Shown piece after piece: positions 24,463 to 33,881 of a DNA stretch of 64,000 bases (its first letter is position 1; every line of letters starts with the position of its first letter). The position numbers were made by a program, and so were the translations under genes. Origin of the DNA: Gloeobacter morelensis MG652769 (GTDB lineage Bacteria; Cyanobacteriota; Cyanobacteriia; Gloeobacterales; Gloeobacteraceae); contig NZ_CP063845.1 in the NCBI RefSeq assembly GCF_021018745.1, positions 124,001 through 188,000 on the forward strand. The letters are read 5' to 3'. The notes beneath the pieces were generated by a model. It saw only the letters and a program-made list of their open reading frames with translations. It made no database searches and was not told where the DNA came from.

Positions 24463-26904
24463 TCAGGACGGCCGGGAGAGTTCCTCCTCGACGCGGGCCA
24501 CCAGCAGCCGGGTCTTGAGGGCAGCGTCGGGATTGAGACTCAGCGAGTCGATGCCCCGTTCCACCAGGAAGCGGGCAAATTCGGGGTAGTCGCTCGGAGC
24601 CTGGCCGCAGATGCCGATTTTGCGCCCGGCGGCATGGGCACCCGCGATGGCCATCGCCACCATCGTCCTGACCGCCGGGTGGCGCTCGTCGAACAGGCCC
24701 GCCACCCCGGCCGAGTCGCGGTCGAGACCGAGGGTGAGTTGGGTGAGGTCGTTCGAGCCGATCGAAAATCCGTCGAAGACCCGGGCGAATTCGCCCGCAA
24801 GGACGACGTTGCTCGGCAATTCGCACATCACGTAGACTGCCAGGCCGTTTTCGCCGCGCACCAGACCGTGAATTGCCATCTCGGCCATCACCCGGCGACC
24901 TTCTTCGGGGGTGCGGCAAAAAGGGACCATCACCACGACGTTGGTGAAGCCCATCTGGTCGCGCACCCGCTTCAGGGCGCGGCATTCGAGGGCAAAGGCG
25001 GCGCGGTAGCGCTCGTCGTAGTAGCGCGAGGCGCCCCGCCAGCCCAGCATCGGGTTTTCTTCGAGCGGCTCGAAGTGCCGCCCGCCCAGCAAGTTCGCGT
25101 ACTCGTTGGACTTAAAATCCGACAGACGCACGATCACCGGCTGGGGATAGAAGGCGGCGGCGATGGTCGCCACCCCCCGCGCCAGGTGTTCGACGAAGTA
25201 CTCGGCCCGCTCGCCATAGCCCTCGGTGAGGGCGGCCAGGCGCGTTTTTTCGTCGCCCTCGGGCAGCTGCTCGAAGTGCAACAGCGCCAGCGGATGCACC
25301 TGGATGTGGTTGGCGATGATAAATTCCAGCCGCGCCAGACCGACGCCGTCGTTGGGAATGGCGGCGAGGCGAAAGGCTTCCGCCGGGTTGCCGACGTTGA
25401 GCAGTATCCGGGTGCGCGGCCGGGGCAGGGCGTCGATGGCGACCTCCGTGCGCTCGCAGGGCACAGCCCCGGCGTAGACCCGGCCCTCCTCGCCCTCGCA
25501 GCAGGCGACGGTGACCAGGTCGCCGCCCGCGATGCGGCGGGTGGCCTCCCCGGTGCCGACGATAGCCGGGATGCCCAGTTCGCGGGCGATGATAGCAGCG
25601 TGACAGGTGCGGCCGCCCTGGTTGGTGACGATGGCGCCCGCCTTTTTCATGATCGGTTCCCAGTCCGGGTCGGTGCGGTCGGTGACCAGGACTTCGCCTT
25701 TTTCGAAAGCTTCGAGTTGACTTGGATCGCGGATCACCCGGGCGCGGCCCTGGCCGACGCCCTCCCCGACCGCGCGGCCCGTGGCAAGCACCGGGGCCGT
25801 GCCCTTCAGGTGCCAGTGCACCAGGGTCTGGGCGCTTTTGTGCGACTGCACCGTCTCGGGACGGGCCTGCACGATGAACAGTTCCCCCGTGCGGCCATCT
25901 TTGGCCCATTCGATGTCCATCGGGGTGTTCACCCCGCGCACCCGGCTGTAGTGCCGCTCGATGAGCACCGCCCACCGGGACAGTTCGAGAATTTCGGCCT
26001 CTTCGAGCACAAAACTCGACCGCTCAGCGGGGGAGGTCTCGACGGTGATCGGACCGGTCTCGCCGTAGACGAGCTTGCGCTCTTTGCTGCCGGGGCGCTT
26101 GGCGAGGATGGGAAAAAATCCGCGCTCCAGCGTCGGCTTGAAGATAACGTACTCATCCGGGTTGACGGCGCCCTGCACCACCAGTTCGCCCAGGCCCCAA
26201 CCGGCGGCGATGTGCACAACGTTCGCAAACCCCGTCTCCGGGTCGATCGAAAACATCACCCCGGCACCCGCCAGATCCGATCGAACCATCTTCTGGATGC
26301 ACACCGAAAGGGCCACTTCGAAGTGATCGAATTCCATCAACTGCCGGTAGGAGATGGCCCGGTCGGTAAACAGCGATGCGTAACAGCGCTTGCAGGCTGC
26401 CAGTACCGCCTCCTCGCCCTGCACCCCCAGATAGGTCTCCTGCTGACCGGCAAAGCTGGCCTCGGGCAAATCCTCGGCGGTGGCGCTGGAGCGCACCGCC
26501 ACGTCGGTGTCCGCCCCGTAGCGCCCGCACAGCTCGCGATAGCCTGCCCGGATATGCTCCTGCAGGCGCTCCGGCAAAGCCGAGGCGAGCACCAGAGCGC
26601 GAGCCTGCTCGCCCACACGGCGCAACTGCTCGATGTCCTCCGTGTCCAGACCCGAAAACAGGTCGCGCAACCTGGCTTCCAGGCCGTTGTGGGCAATAAA
26701 TTCGCGATAGGCAAAGGCGGTAGTGGCAAAACCTTCCGGCACACGAATGCCCTCGGCGCTCAACTGGCGGAGCATCTCGCCCAAAGAGGCGTTCTTGCCC
26801 CCGACTTTGTCGATGTCGGCAAGGCCCACTTCACCCAAGCGCAACACCAGAGCCCGATCGCGAGGCAACCGGCGCTGGGAATCGTGTCGCTCAACCTGCA
26901 GCAT
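24463..26904 (-). CDS. ppsA: Phosphoenolpyruvate synthase (pyruvate, water dikinase)
   Basis: 813 aa from the ATG at 26904 with GGAGG 7 nt upstream. The N-terminal ATP-grasp domain starts at VGLADIDKVGGKNASLGEM; the phosphohistidine domain has GGRTCHAAIIARELGIPA (catalytic His); the C-terminal TIM barrel holds RLSDFKSNEYANLLGG, FTNVVVMVPFCRTPEEG and GICGQAPSDYPEFA with the conserved Cys. It converts pyruvate + ATP + water to PEP + AMP + Pi, feeding gluconeogenesis. Confidence 0.95.
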   Translation of the reverse strand: MLQVERHDSQRRLPRDRALVLRLGEVGLADIDKVGGKNASLGEMLRQLSAEGIRVPEGFATTAFAYREFIAHNGLEARLRDLFSGLDTEDIEQLRRVGEQARALVLASALPERLQEHIRAGYRELCGRYGADTDVAVRSSATAEDLPEASFAGQQETYLGVQGEEAVLAACKRCYASLFTDRAISYRQLMEFDHFEVALSVCIQKMVRSDLAGAGVMFSIDPETGFANVVHIAAGWGLGELVVQGAVNPDEYVIFKPTLERGFFPILAKRPGSKERKLVYGETGPITVETSPAERSSFVLEEAEILELSRWAVLIERHYSRVRGVNTPMDIEWAKDGRTGELFIVQARPETVQSHKSAQTLVHWHLKGTAPVLATGRAVGEGVGQGRARVIRDPSQLEAFEKGEVLVTDRTDPDWEPIMKKAGAIVTNQGGRTCHAAIIARELGIPAIVGTGEATRRIAGGDLVTVACCEGEEGRVYAGAVPCERTEVAIDALPRPRTRILLNVGNPAEAFRLAAIPNDGVGLARLEFIIANHIQVHPLALLHFEQLPEGDEKTRLAALTEGYGERAEYFVEHLARGVATIAAAFYPQPVIVRLSDFKSNEYANLLGGRHFEPLEENPMLGWRGASRYYDERYRAAFALECRALKRVRDQMGFTNVVVMVPFCRTPEEGRRVMAEMAIHGLVRGENGLAVYVMCELPSNVVLAGEFARVFDGFSIGSNDLTQLTLGLDRDSAGVAGLFDERHPAVRTMVAMAIAGAHAAGRKIGICGQAPSDYPEFARFLVERGIDSLSLNPDAALKTRLLVARVEEELSRPS

Positions 26905-27304
26905 GAAGATCCTCCCAAATGGACCAAAGGCGCGACGGCCCCTCCAGCGGACCACCGAATCGAACCGCAAAATCTTTGCACGGCAGTCGCAAAAACAACT
27001 GAAACAACGATAGATTTTGCAGAGCCTCTATCCGATTCGGAGTAGACCCATCGGAGTCAAATCAATTTTGAAGCGTCCCCACAACGAACCGGCCGCAAAC
27101 AGGAATAATGCCAGCCCGTCCTACTCCAAATATAGTCCGAATGTTCAGGCTGAACATCAAAGTATTTTTAAGCGTCGGGCGCGGGGATCAGGCGCGCAGT
27201 CTGGATTTGCGCCTTGCGGGACTGGCAGAATGCTTGAAGATGGGCTGCGGGCCGTGGCCAGCCGGGGGCTAGACTGGGGGAGCCGTCTTGCGGACGCCGC
27301 TTCG
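26905..27304. other. Intergenic region between ppsA and the EamA gene
   Basis: 400 nt, AT-richer than its surroundings. It should contain both divergent promoters. The only striking structure is a perfect 17-bp palindrome at 27141-27157. The plus-strand frame is open from 27017 but that part lacks a ribosome site and is not membrane-like. Confidence 0.45.
27141..27157. promoter_or_regulatory. Perfect palindrome, candidate operator
   Basis: ATGTTCAG-G-CTGAACAT: 8-bp arms around one base. It lies ~240 nt from the ppsA start and ~150 nt from the transporter start. Such symmetric sites usually bind dimeric repressors; the protein is unknown. Confidence 0.5.
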
Positions 27305-28234
27305 ATGTCTATGCACCGCAGCACTGGGCGCTGGCAGTTGGGATTGGCCCTGGCCCTGCTTACGATGTTCCTCTGGGGGATACTGCCGATTGCTTTGAGT
27401 ATTGCCCTGCAGGCGATCGATGTGTACACGCTTACCTGGGCGCGCTTTACGGCGGCGGGCGGATTGCTGTTGGGGCTTCTGGCCGTGCGCCGCCGGTTGC
27501 CGCCTTTGGGGAAGCTCACCGCCGCCAGTTGGGGGCTTCTGGCGGCGGCGGCCGTATTTTTGGGGGGCAACTACTGGCTGTACCTTGAAGGGCTGTCCCT
27601 GACGACCGCGGCCAATGCCCAGGTGCTCATCCAGCTCGCCCCGGTGCTGTTGAGCCTGGGGGCGCTCGTCATCTTCAAAGAGCGCTACTCGCCGTTGCAG
27701 TGGACGGGTATGGGGGTGCTGGTGGCGGGCTTCGCGCTCTTTTTTCGCGAGCAGTTGCAGGGGCTGCTCAGCAGCCCGGGGGCCTACCTGACGGGCAGCA
27801 CCTTTGTCCTGGCGGCGGCCACAAGTTGGGCGATTTATGCCCTGGCCCAGAAACAGCTGTTGCGGGTGCTGCCCTCGGCAGGGATCATGCTGGTACTCTA
27901 CGGCGGCTGCGCGCTATTGTTTACACCCTTTGCCCAGCCCGCGGTCCTGCGGGGTCTGGATACCCTGCACACGGCCGCGCTGGTGTTTTGTGCCTTCAAT
28001 ACGTTGGTGGCCTACGGCGCGTTTGCCGAGGCGCTCGAACACTGGGAGGCTTCGCGGGTGAGCGCGGTCCTGGCGCTCACCCCCCTGGTTACCCTCGGGG
28101 CGGATTGGGGCTTCGCCCAGCTGTGGCCGGGACTCATCAAGCCGGACGTACTGACGGGCCTCGGGGTGTTCGGGGCAGTGTTGGTCGTGACGGGTTCGCT
28201 GGCCATGGCCCTGGGCAATACCGGCAAGCGCTGA
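27305..28234 (+). CDS. EamA-family (DMT superfamily) transporter
   Basis: About 309 aa from the ATG at 27305 (27311 also possible). Ten hydrophobic segments form two EamA repeats: residues ~12-135 (start LALALLTMFLWGILPIALSIAL) and ~155-300. The motif FLGGNYWLYLEGLSLTTAANAQVLIQ around helices 3-4 is typical. Members export amino acids or other metabolites by drug/metabolite-transporter mechanism; the substrate here is unknown. Confidence 0.87.
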   Translation: MSMHRSTGRWQLGLALALLTMFLWGILPIALSIALQAIDVYTLTWARFTAAGGLLLGLLAVRRRLPPLGKLTAASWGLLAAAAVFLGGNYWLYLEGLSLTTAANAQVLIQLAPVLLSLGALVIFKERYSPLQWTGMGVLVAGFALFFREQLQGLLSSPGAYLTGSTFVLAAATSWAIYALAQKQLLRVLPSAGIMLVLYGGCALLFTPFAQPAVLRGLDTLHTAALVFCAFNTLVAYGAFAEALEHWEASRVSAVLALTPLVTLGADWGFAQLWPGLIKPDVLTGLGVFGAVLVVTGSLAMALGNTGKR

Positions 28235-28264
28235 GCTTCTGGGGCGCTGGGGTAGGCTGGAGCT

Positions 28265-28756
28265 ATGCAACACCTGCCGAGCGCCCCGGCGCGCGCCGCC
28301 GCTTTTCTGGAAATGGCTCCCGAGGAACGCCGCCGGGTGCTGAAGGAATTGGGCCTGAACCGCTACGCAGGCTTTCTGGTGCTGATGAGCGCGAGTGAGG
28401 CAAATATCGTCTGTGTCTCACGATTTTTGCGCCACCCTGAGCGGGTGAAATTTCCGGACCTGCGCGGAGCGGAACTTGCGGGGTTGGATTTGGCTGAGAT
28501 CAACTGGATCCGCGGCGATCTGAGCGGCGCGGACCTGCGCGGCTGCCGGCTGGTGCGGGCGAACTTGCTCTTTGCCCGTCTGGAGGCCGCCAATTTGGAC
28601 GGCGCGGACCTGCGCGGCGCCGCACTCGCCGAAACGGTCTGGACCGGGGCGACGGTCACCGGTTGCCGCTTCGGGGCGGGGCTCGGCCTGGGGGAAGCCG
28701 CGCGCCGGGATCTGGCGGCGCGCGGCGGTCTGTTTGGCCTTTCGGACTTTGGCTGA
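28265..28756 (+). CDS. Pentapeptide-repeat protein
   Basis: 163 aa; GGAG lies just before the ATG. An N-terminal helical part (~1-60) is followed by about 12 A(D/N)LxG-type repeats at ~62-135 (FPDLRGAELAGLDLAE, LSGADLRG, LDGADLRGAAL). These form a right-handed quadrilateral beta-helix. The family is abundant in cyanobacteria and mostly of unknown function. It starts 31 nt after the transporter and leads into the acylase gene. Confidence 0.85.
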   Translation: MQHLPSAPARAAAFLEMAPEERRRVLKELGLNRYAGFLVLMSASEANIVCVSRFLRHPERVKFPDLRGAELAGLDLAEINWIRGDLSGADLRGCRLVRANLLFARLEAANLDGADLRGAALAETVWTGATVTGCRFGAGLGLGEAARRDLAARGGLFGLSDFG

Positions 28757-28797
28757 AGCGGCCCTACAATTTATCTGGCCTGCTCCCGCCCTTCCCG

Positions 28798-31218
28798 ATG
28801 AAATTTGTTCCCTGGCGCAAGATCTTGCTGAGGGCCTCGCTGGGCTTGCTGATCCTGGCCGGTGCGGCCGTGGGTGGTGTTTACTTCTGGCTCGCGGGCA
28901 GCCTGCCTGTCACCGCAGGCCGCGTGCGCCTGGCCGGGATCAAAGCCCCGGTCGAGATTCGGCGCGATGCCGACGCCGTGCCCCATATCCGCGCCCTCAG
29001 CGAAGCGGACGCCCTGTTCGGCCTGGGCTACGTCCACGCCCAGGATCGGCTCTGGCAAATGGAGTACCAGCGCCGCATCGGCCAGGGCCGCCTCGCCGAG
29101 GTCCTGGGGGAAGCGGCCCTCGAAACCGACCGATTTTTGCGCACGGTCGGAACCGGCCGGGCGGCCAAGAGCGCCTGGCAGCGCACCCGACCGGCCACCC
29201 GCCGGCTCATCGAGGCCTACACCGCCGGGATCAACGCCTTTATCGCCAGTCGCCGCGGCCGGCAGTTGCCGGTGGAATTTGCCCTGTTGGGCTTCGAGCC
29301 GGAACCCTGGAAGCCCGAAGATGTCGTGGTCTGGTCGAAGATCATGGCGCTCAACCTGGGGGGCAACTGGAGCGATGAAATTTTAAGAAGTGAACTTGCC
29401 GCCCGACTCGGCCCCGAGCGGGCCGCCCGTTTGCTGCCTGCCTACACCGCCGACGGCCCCGTCATTCTGCCCGGCAAAGGGCACAATGCCGCCGCTGCGG
29501 TCCCGTCTCCCGTGCCTGCGGCGTTGCGCCCGGGGAGTTTGCTGGCCCTGTCGGACAAAGTCCACACGCTTTTGGGCGGCGAATCGCTCGCGGTCGGCAG
29601 CAACAACTGGGTGGTGGCAGGCAGCCGCACCGCCTCCGGCAAACCGATGCTTGCCAGCGACCCGCACCTGGGCCATCAGATTCCCTCGGTCTGGTATCTG
29701 GCCCACGTCGAAGGGGGAAATTTCAACGCCATCGGCGCTACCCTCCCGGGTTTGCCCGGCTTTCCGATCGGCCACAACGGCCGCATCGCCTGGGGGGTGA
29801 CCAACCTCGAAGCGGACGTCCAGGATCTATTTATCGAACAACTCGACGCCGGTGAGCGCCATTACCGGGCCAAGGGTCGCTGGCAACCGCTCACGGTGAT
29901 AAGCGAAGTGATCAAAGTCAAAGGGAAGCCGGCGGTGCCGATCGCCGTGCGCATCACCCGCCACGGCCCGCTCATCAGCGATGCCGTCAAAGGGACAGCC
30001 CAACCGCTCGCCCTGCGCTGGGCCGCCCTCGACCCGGAGGACCACACCATCGAAGCCTATCTGGGGGTCAACACCGCCTCGGACTGGCGAGATTTCACCC
30101 GCGCCCTGGCAAACTTTCACGCCCCGATGCAGAACTTTGTCTACGCCGATCGAGCGGGCAACATCGGCTACTACGCCGCCGGGGCGGTGCCGGTGCGCTC
30201 CTCCGGCGACGGCACCGCCCCGGTCCCCGCTCAGGACGACCGTTATGCCTGGCGGGGCTACGTTCCCTTCGGTGCCTTGCCCCACACCTATAATCCGCCC
30301 CGGGGTTTCGTTGCCACCGCCAACAACCGGGCGGTCTCCGGCGGCTATCCCTACGTACTGAGCACCAACTGGGCGCCTCCTTACCGGGCGGAGCGCATCG
30401 TCGAGCGACTGGCCGCAGCCCGCAAGCTGACGGCCCAAGACATGGCCGACCTGCAGGGGGATGTGCAGTCGACTTACGTGCGCAGGCTGTTGCCGCTGCT
30501 GTTGCGCGTCGAGGGCTCCGACGCGCGCTCGCGGCAGGCTGTCGCCCTGTTGCGCGGTTGGGACGGCAGACTCACCGGCGAGAGCGCCGCCGCCGCCGTC
30601 TTCTGGGCCTGGCACCAGCGCATTCCCGAGGCGCTGTTTGCCGACGAGTTGGGCGCGGATCTGGCCGGCAAGTATCTGCGCCTGGGCGGCATGCTGGGCA
30701 AAGTGCTTCCCGGCGCCCTGGCCGGTGAGGGCGGTTGGTGCGACGATGCGGCCACCCGTCCGCCGGAAGATTGCCGCGAGATCTTAAAGCGCGCCCTGGC
30801 GGCGGGTCTCGATGATATGGCCCGTCGCCAGGGCAGCGACAATCCGGCCGACTGGCGGTGGGATCGGGTGCACCGGGCCGTCTTCGCCCACGCACCCTTC
30901 GACAAAGTCGAGACGCTCAAGCCGCTCTTTAGTCGCAGCATCGGCAACGGCGGCGACAGCTTCACGGTCAACGTCGCCCCGGTCAACCGCAAAGAACCGT
31001 ACAACCAGTTCGTCGGCGTCTCCTACCGGCAGATCGTCGATTTCGGTGCGCTTGAAGCTTCCCGCTTCATCCACACCACCGGCCAGTCGGGGCACTTCTT
31101 GAGCGGCGACTACGCGGCCTATCTCGATCGCTGGCGGCGGCTGGAATACGTGCCGATGCGCTTCGGACACCGGGCGGTCGAAGCGGCGACCCGCGCCACG
31201 TTGGTGCTGGAACCCTGA
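28798..31218 (+). CDS. Penicillin acylase family Ntn hydrolase
   Basis: 806 aa from the ATG at 28798. A membrane/signal segment (residues ~10-32) directs export. Family features are GLGYVHAQDRLWQMEYQRR (~80) and the self-cleavage site VG/SNNWVV, with Ser268 becoming the N-terminal nucleophile of the beta subunit; ASDPHLGHQIPSVWY and the later NRAVSGGYPYVLSTNWAPPYRAERI are also typical. Relatives cleave penicillin, aculeacin or acyl-homoserine lactones by hydrolysing amides. The natural substrate cannot be told; quorum-signal or lipopeptide amides are possible. Confidence 0.9.
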   Translation: MKFVPWRKILLRASLGLLILAGAAVGGVYFWLAGSLPVTAGRVRLAGIKAPVEIRRDADAVPHIRALSEADALFGLGYVHAQDRLWQMEYQRRIGQGRLAEVLGEAALETDRFLRTVGTGRAAKSAWQRTRPATRRLIEAYTAGINAFIASRRGRQLPVEFALLGFEPEPWKPEDVVVWSKIMALNLGGNWSDEILRSELAARLGPERAARLLPAYTADGPVILPGKGHNAAAAVPSPVPAALRPGSLLALSDKVHTLLGGESLAVGSNNWVVAGSRTASGKPMLASDPHLGHQIPSVWYLAHVEGGNFNAIGATLPGLPGFPIGHNGRIAWGVTNLEADVQDLFIEQLDAGERHYRAKGRWQPLTVISEVIKVKGKPAVPIAVRITRHGPLISDAVKGTAQPLALRWAALDPEDHTIEAYLGVNTASDWRDFTRALANFHAPMQNFVYADRAGNIGYYAAGAVPVRSSGDGTAPVPAQDDRYAWRGYVPFGALPHTYNPPRGFVATANNRAVSGGYPYVLSTNWAPPYRAERIVERLAAARKLTAQDMADLQGDVQSTYVRRLLPLLLRVEGSDARSRQAVALLRGWDGRLTGESAAAAVFWAWHQRIPEALFADELGADLAGKYLRLGGMLGKVLPGALAGEGGWCDDAATRPPEDCREILKRALAAGLDDMARRQGSDNPADWRWDRVHRAVFAHAPFDKVETLKPLFSRSIGNGGDSFTVNVAPVNRKEPYNQFVGVSYRQIVDFGALEASRFIHTTGQSGHFLSGDYAAYLDRWRRLEYVPMRFGHRAVEAATRATLVLEP

Positions 31219-31290
31219 TATCCTCCCCGGCCTCGAAGGTCGAGGATTCCTTCCTGCTTCTGTCGCCCTCGACCAGTAGCGACGGAAATG
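31217..31290 (-). mobile_element. Possible right-end remnant of an IS200/IS605-type element
   Basis: Read on the minus strand, the segment ends with a hairpin CCTCGA-CCT-TCGAGG (31245-31231), then a G-rich GGCCGGGGAGGATATCA end, as at the right ends of many TnpB/OrfB elements. The preceding codons (EGDRSRKESSTFEAGED) could be the last bit of a TnpB C-terminus. No tnpA or tnpB body is present. The hairpin may now serve as terminator of the acylase gene. Confidence 0.4.
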
Positions 31291-31453
31291 GCCGGGCACC
31301 AAGGGTAAAAGATTCGGTTGATCCCAGAATCGACAGATCAGCCTTCAGGTTGTGGATCACTGGTTTCAAAAAGTCTGTAACCCTCGAGCGAGTAGAAGAA
31401 GTAAACATATGAAGTGTCAGGCTGCGAATTGCTTCCGGTTCTGGGCTGCTGCT

Positions 31454-32233
31454 TTAGCGCTCCCCCAACCGGTTACTGAGCTGCACGAAGTGCTCGACGC
31501 TCAAATCCTCGGCGCGGGCGTCCGGATTGATACCTAGCGAGGCAAAAGCAGCGAGAAGCTTATCGCCATCTACCCAGCCTTTGAGGCAGTTTTTGAGCAT
31601 CTTGCGGCGGGTGGCGAAGGCGCGGGTGACGAGCACCTCGAAGTGGGCAGGATCGTCGGCTTGCACAGCAAAGGGGCGCGGCGTGAGGCGAATCACCACC
31701 GAATCGACCTTGGGCGGCGGGGTGAAGCAGCGGGGCGGAACTTCAAAGAGCAGTTCGCACTCGGCCAGGTACTGCAGTCGCACCGAGAGCGCGCCGTAGG
31801 TGCGGCTGCCGGGTGGGGCGGCGATGCGCTGGCCCAGTTCCTTCTGCACCAGCAACACGATGGTGCGGAAGCGCCGAATGGGCTGTGCCGCGCTGCCGGT
31901 AAGCTTGGCTAGGATTGGGCCGCTGATGTTGTAAGGAATGTTGGCCACCACGACGTTGGCATCCTCCGGGAAAGCTTCGCGCAGAATATCCCCCTCCACC
32001 AGCACGAAGCGCTCGTCGCCGCCGAACTGCCGCTGCAACTGGGCCACCGCCCGCCGGTCGATTTCGACGGCCACCACCGGGGCAAGGCGCAACAGCCGGG
32101 CGGTGAGACTGCCCAGACCCGGGCCAATCTCGAGCACCCGGTCGCCACCGGCGAGCCCGGCGGCCGCCACGATCCGATCGAGAACCGCCCCGTCGTTGAG
32201 CCAGTGCTGACCAAAACGTTTGAGAGTGTACAT
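31454..32233 (-). CDS. rsmA: 16S rRNA dimethyladenosine transferase
   Basis: 259 aa. The start YTLKRFGQHWLND, SAM loop LEIGPGLGSLTARLL (~35-50), acidic VAVEID, and the catalytic NIPYNIS (~103) identify KsgA/RsmA. It dimethylates two adjacent adenines at the 3' end of 16S rRNA during small-subunit assembly. It is divergent from minCDE, sharing a ~115-nt control region. Confidence 0.96.
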   Translation of the reverse strand: MYTLKRFGQHWLNDGAVLDRIVAAAGLAGGDRVLEIGPGLGSLTARLLRLAPVVAVEIDRRAVAQLQRQFGGDERFVLVEGDILREAFPEDANVVVANIPYNISGPILAKLTGSAAQPIRRFRTIVLLVQKELGQRIAAPPGSRTYGALSVRLQYLAECELLFEVPPRCFTPPPKVDSVVIRLTPRPFAVQADDPAHFEVLVTRAFATRRKMLKNCLKGWVDGDKLLAAFASLGINPDARAEDLSVEHFVQLSNRLGER

Positions 32234-32299
32234 ATCAAATCAAAGCGATCCGAGATGGCCGCGAAGCACAGCCTGCAGCCCGGTGGGCGCAATATCCCG

Positions 32300-32308
32300 T
32301 GCTACACT
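32300..32308 (+). promoter_or_regulatory. Extended -10 promoter of minCDE
   Basis: TGCTACACT (TG at 32300-32301, TACACT at 32303-32308) lies ~40 nt before the minC start. No clear -35 is seen, as is common for extended -10 promoters. Confidence 0.4.
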
Positions 32309-32348
32309 AATCTGCAACCTTTGCGCCCAAGCTAGAAGCCGCCCGGCC

Positions 32349-33062
32349 ATGCAGACTCTGCCCAATTCCCTCCCCACCCAGGTTACCTTCAAGGGGACTC
32401 TCGAAGGGTTGCGGCTGCTCATCCCGGTCGTTTTGCCCTGGGAAGAAGTGGTGCTGCAACTGCAGCACCGGCTCAACGCCGGGGAGCGCCTCTGGCAGGG
32501 AGGGGCGGTGGTGATTTTGGAAGTCGGCGAACGGCTGTTGGACGGCCCGCAACTGCAGGCTGTCACCGAAATGCTCGCAGCCCAACAGCTGCACCTGACG
32601 CGGGTGCGCACCGTGCGTCGTCAGACGGCGGTGGCGGCGGCGGTGGCTGGGCTATCCGTCGATCAAAAAGAATCTCCCCCGGAGGAGAGCCCCGACAAAC
32701 CCCCGGCCCTGCGCGGGCAGGCCGAACCGCTCTATCTACAGACGACCCTGCGCTCGGGGATGAGCCTGGTGCATCCCGGCACGGTGATCGTGGTGGGCGA
32801 TGTCAACCCGGGTGCGGAGATCGTCGCCGACGGCGACATTCTCGTGTGGGGAACCCTCAGGGGCGTCGCCCACGCCGGTGCCCACGGCAACACGCGGGCG
32901 CTGATTTTTGCTTTGCGCCTCAGGCCCATCCAGTTGCGCATCGCCGATCGCGTGGCGCGCGCCTCCGACGAACCGCCCGCCGCCCCGCAGCCGGAGGTGG
33001 CCTACATTCAAGAGAACACCATTCATATCGCTATTACAACGGAGTTTGCCCGGAGGTGGTAA
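32349..33062 (+). CDS. minC: Septum site-determining protein MinC
   Basis: 237 aa. The N-terminal FtsZ-inhibiting domain covers ~1-100 (FKGTLEGLRLLI, GGAVVILEVGERLL); a Pro/Glu-rich linker (~108-125) leads to the C-terminal beta-helix domain with LRSGMSLVHPGTVIVVGDVNPGAEIVADGDILVWGTLRGVAHAGA spread over ~133-185 in classical MinC pattern. It blocks FtsZ assembly away from midcell together with MinD. The stop is 2 nt before minD. Confidence 0.95.
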   Translation: MQTLPNSLPTQVTFKGTLEGLRLLIPVVLPWEEVVLQLQHRLNAGERLWQGGAVVILEVGERLLDGPQLQAVTEMLAAQQLHLTRVRTVRRQTAVAAAVAGLSVDQKESPPEESPDKPPALRGQAEPLYLQTTLRSGMSLVHPGTVIVVGDVNPGAEIVADGDILVWGTLRGVAHAGAHGNTRALIFALRLRPIQLRIADRVARASDEPPAAPQPEVAYIQENTIHIAITTEFARRW

Positions 33063-33064
33063 AC

Positions 33065-33871
33065 ATGAGCGGCAAAGTAATCGTCATTACCTCGGGCAAA
33101 GGCGGCGTCGGCAAGACGACCTCCTCGGCCAACCTCGGGATGGCCCTCGCCTCCCGCGGCAAGTCCGTGGTGCTCATCGACGCCGACTTTGGGCTGCGCA
33201 ATCTGGATCTGCTGCTGGGTCTCGAAAATCGCGTAGTCTATACTATTCTTGAAGTTCTCGACGGCGAGTGCCGTCTGGAGCAGGCTCTCGTGCGCGACAA
33301 GCGCCAGCCGGGGTTGGCGCTGTTGCCGGCGGTGCAGCGCCGCGACAAATCGGCGGTCACCCCCGAGCAGATGCAGGAACTCACCGGTCGCCTCGCCGAG
33401 ATGTTCAACTACGTGCTCATCGACTGTCCGGCGGGCATCGAGCAGGGATTTCGCAACGCCATATCGGGCGCCCACACGGCGATCGTGGTGACCACGCCGG
33501 AGGTCTCGGCGGTGCGCGACGCGGACCGGGTGATTGGGCTATTGGGTGCGGCGGGGGTAGGCGAACCGCGGCTGGTTATCAACCGCTACCGCCCGCAACT
33601 GGCCCAGACCAACGACTTGATGTCGGTGGACGATGTGCTGGAGATTCTGGCGGTGAAGTTGCTCGGAGTCGTTCCCGAGGACGAGCAGGTGATTACGACC
33701 ACCAACCGCGGCGAACCGATCGTGCTGGCCGCCAGTCCGCCGCCTGCGGGCCAGGCTTTTATCAACATCGCCCGCCGCCTGGAGGGGGAGGATGTGCCGT
33801 TGATGGAGTTCAAGCTGCCTGCGGGCAACGGCTTTATTGCCCGCTTGCGCGCCCTATTTACCGGACGCTGA
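33065..33871 (+). CDS. minD: Septum site-determining ATPase MinD
   Basis: 268 aa. Deviant Walker A SGKGGVGKTT (~10-19) with the signature Lys, switch I/II regions VLIDADFGLRNLD and VLIDCPAGIEQGF, and a C-terminal amphipathic membrane-targeting helix (NGFIARLRALFTGR). It cycles on the inner membrane with ATP, carrying MinC, and is released by MinE. Middle gene of the minCDE operon. Confidence 0.97.
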   Translation: MSGKVIVITSGKGGVGKTTSSANLGMALASRGKSVVLIDADFGLRNLDLLLGLENRVVYTILEVLDGECRLEQALVRDKRQPGLALLPAVQRRDKSAVTPEQMQELTGRLAEMFNYVLIDCPAGIEQGFRNAISGAHTAIVVTTPEVSAVRDADRVIGLLGAAGVGEPRLVINRYRPQLAQTNDLMSVDDVLEILAVKLLGVVPEDEQVITTTNRGEPIVLAASPPPAGQAFINIARRLEGEDVPLMEFKLPAGNGFIARLRALFTGR

Positions 33872-33881
33872 GGAGATTTCG

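Noticed and set aside
24451-27045. 864-codon frame opposite ppsA
   Set aside because: Shadow of the ppsA codon pattern; no domain is recognisable.
27017-27304. 96-codon N-terminal extension of the EamA transporter
   Set aside because: No ribosome site and no membrane character; the family begins near residue 97.
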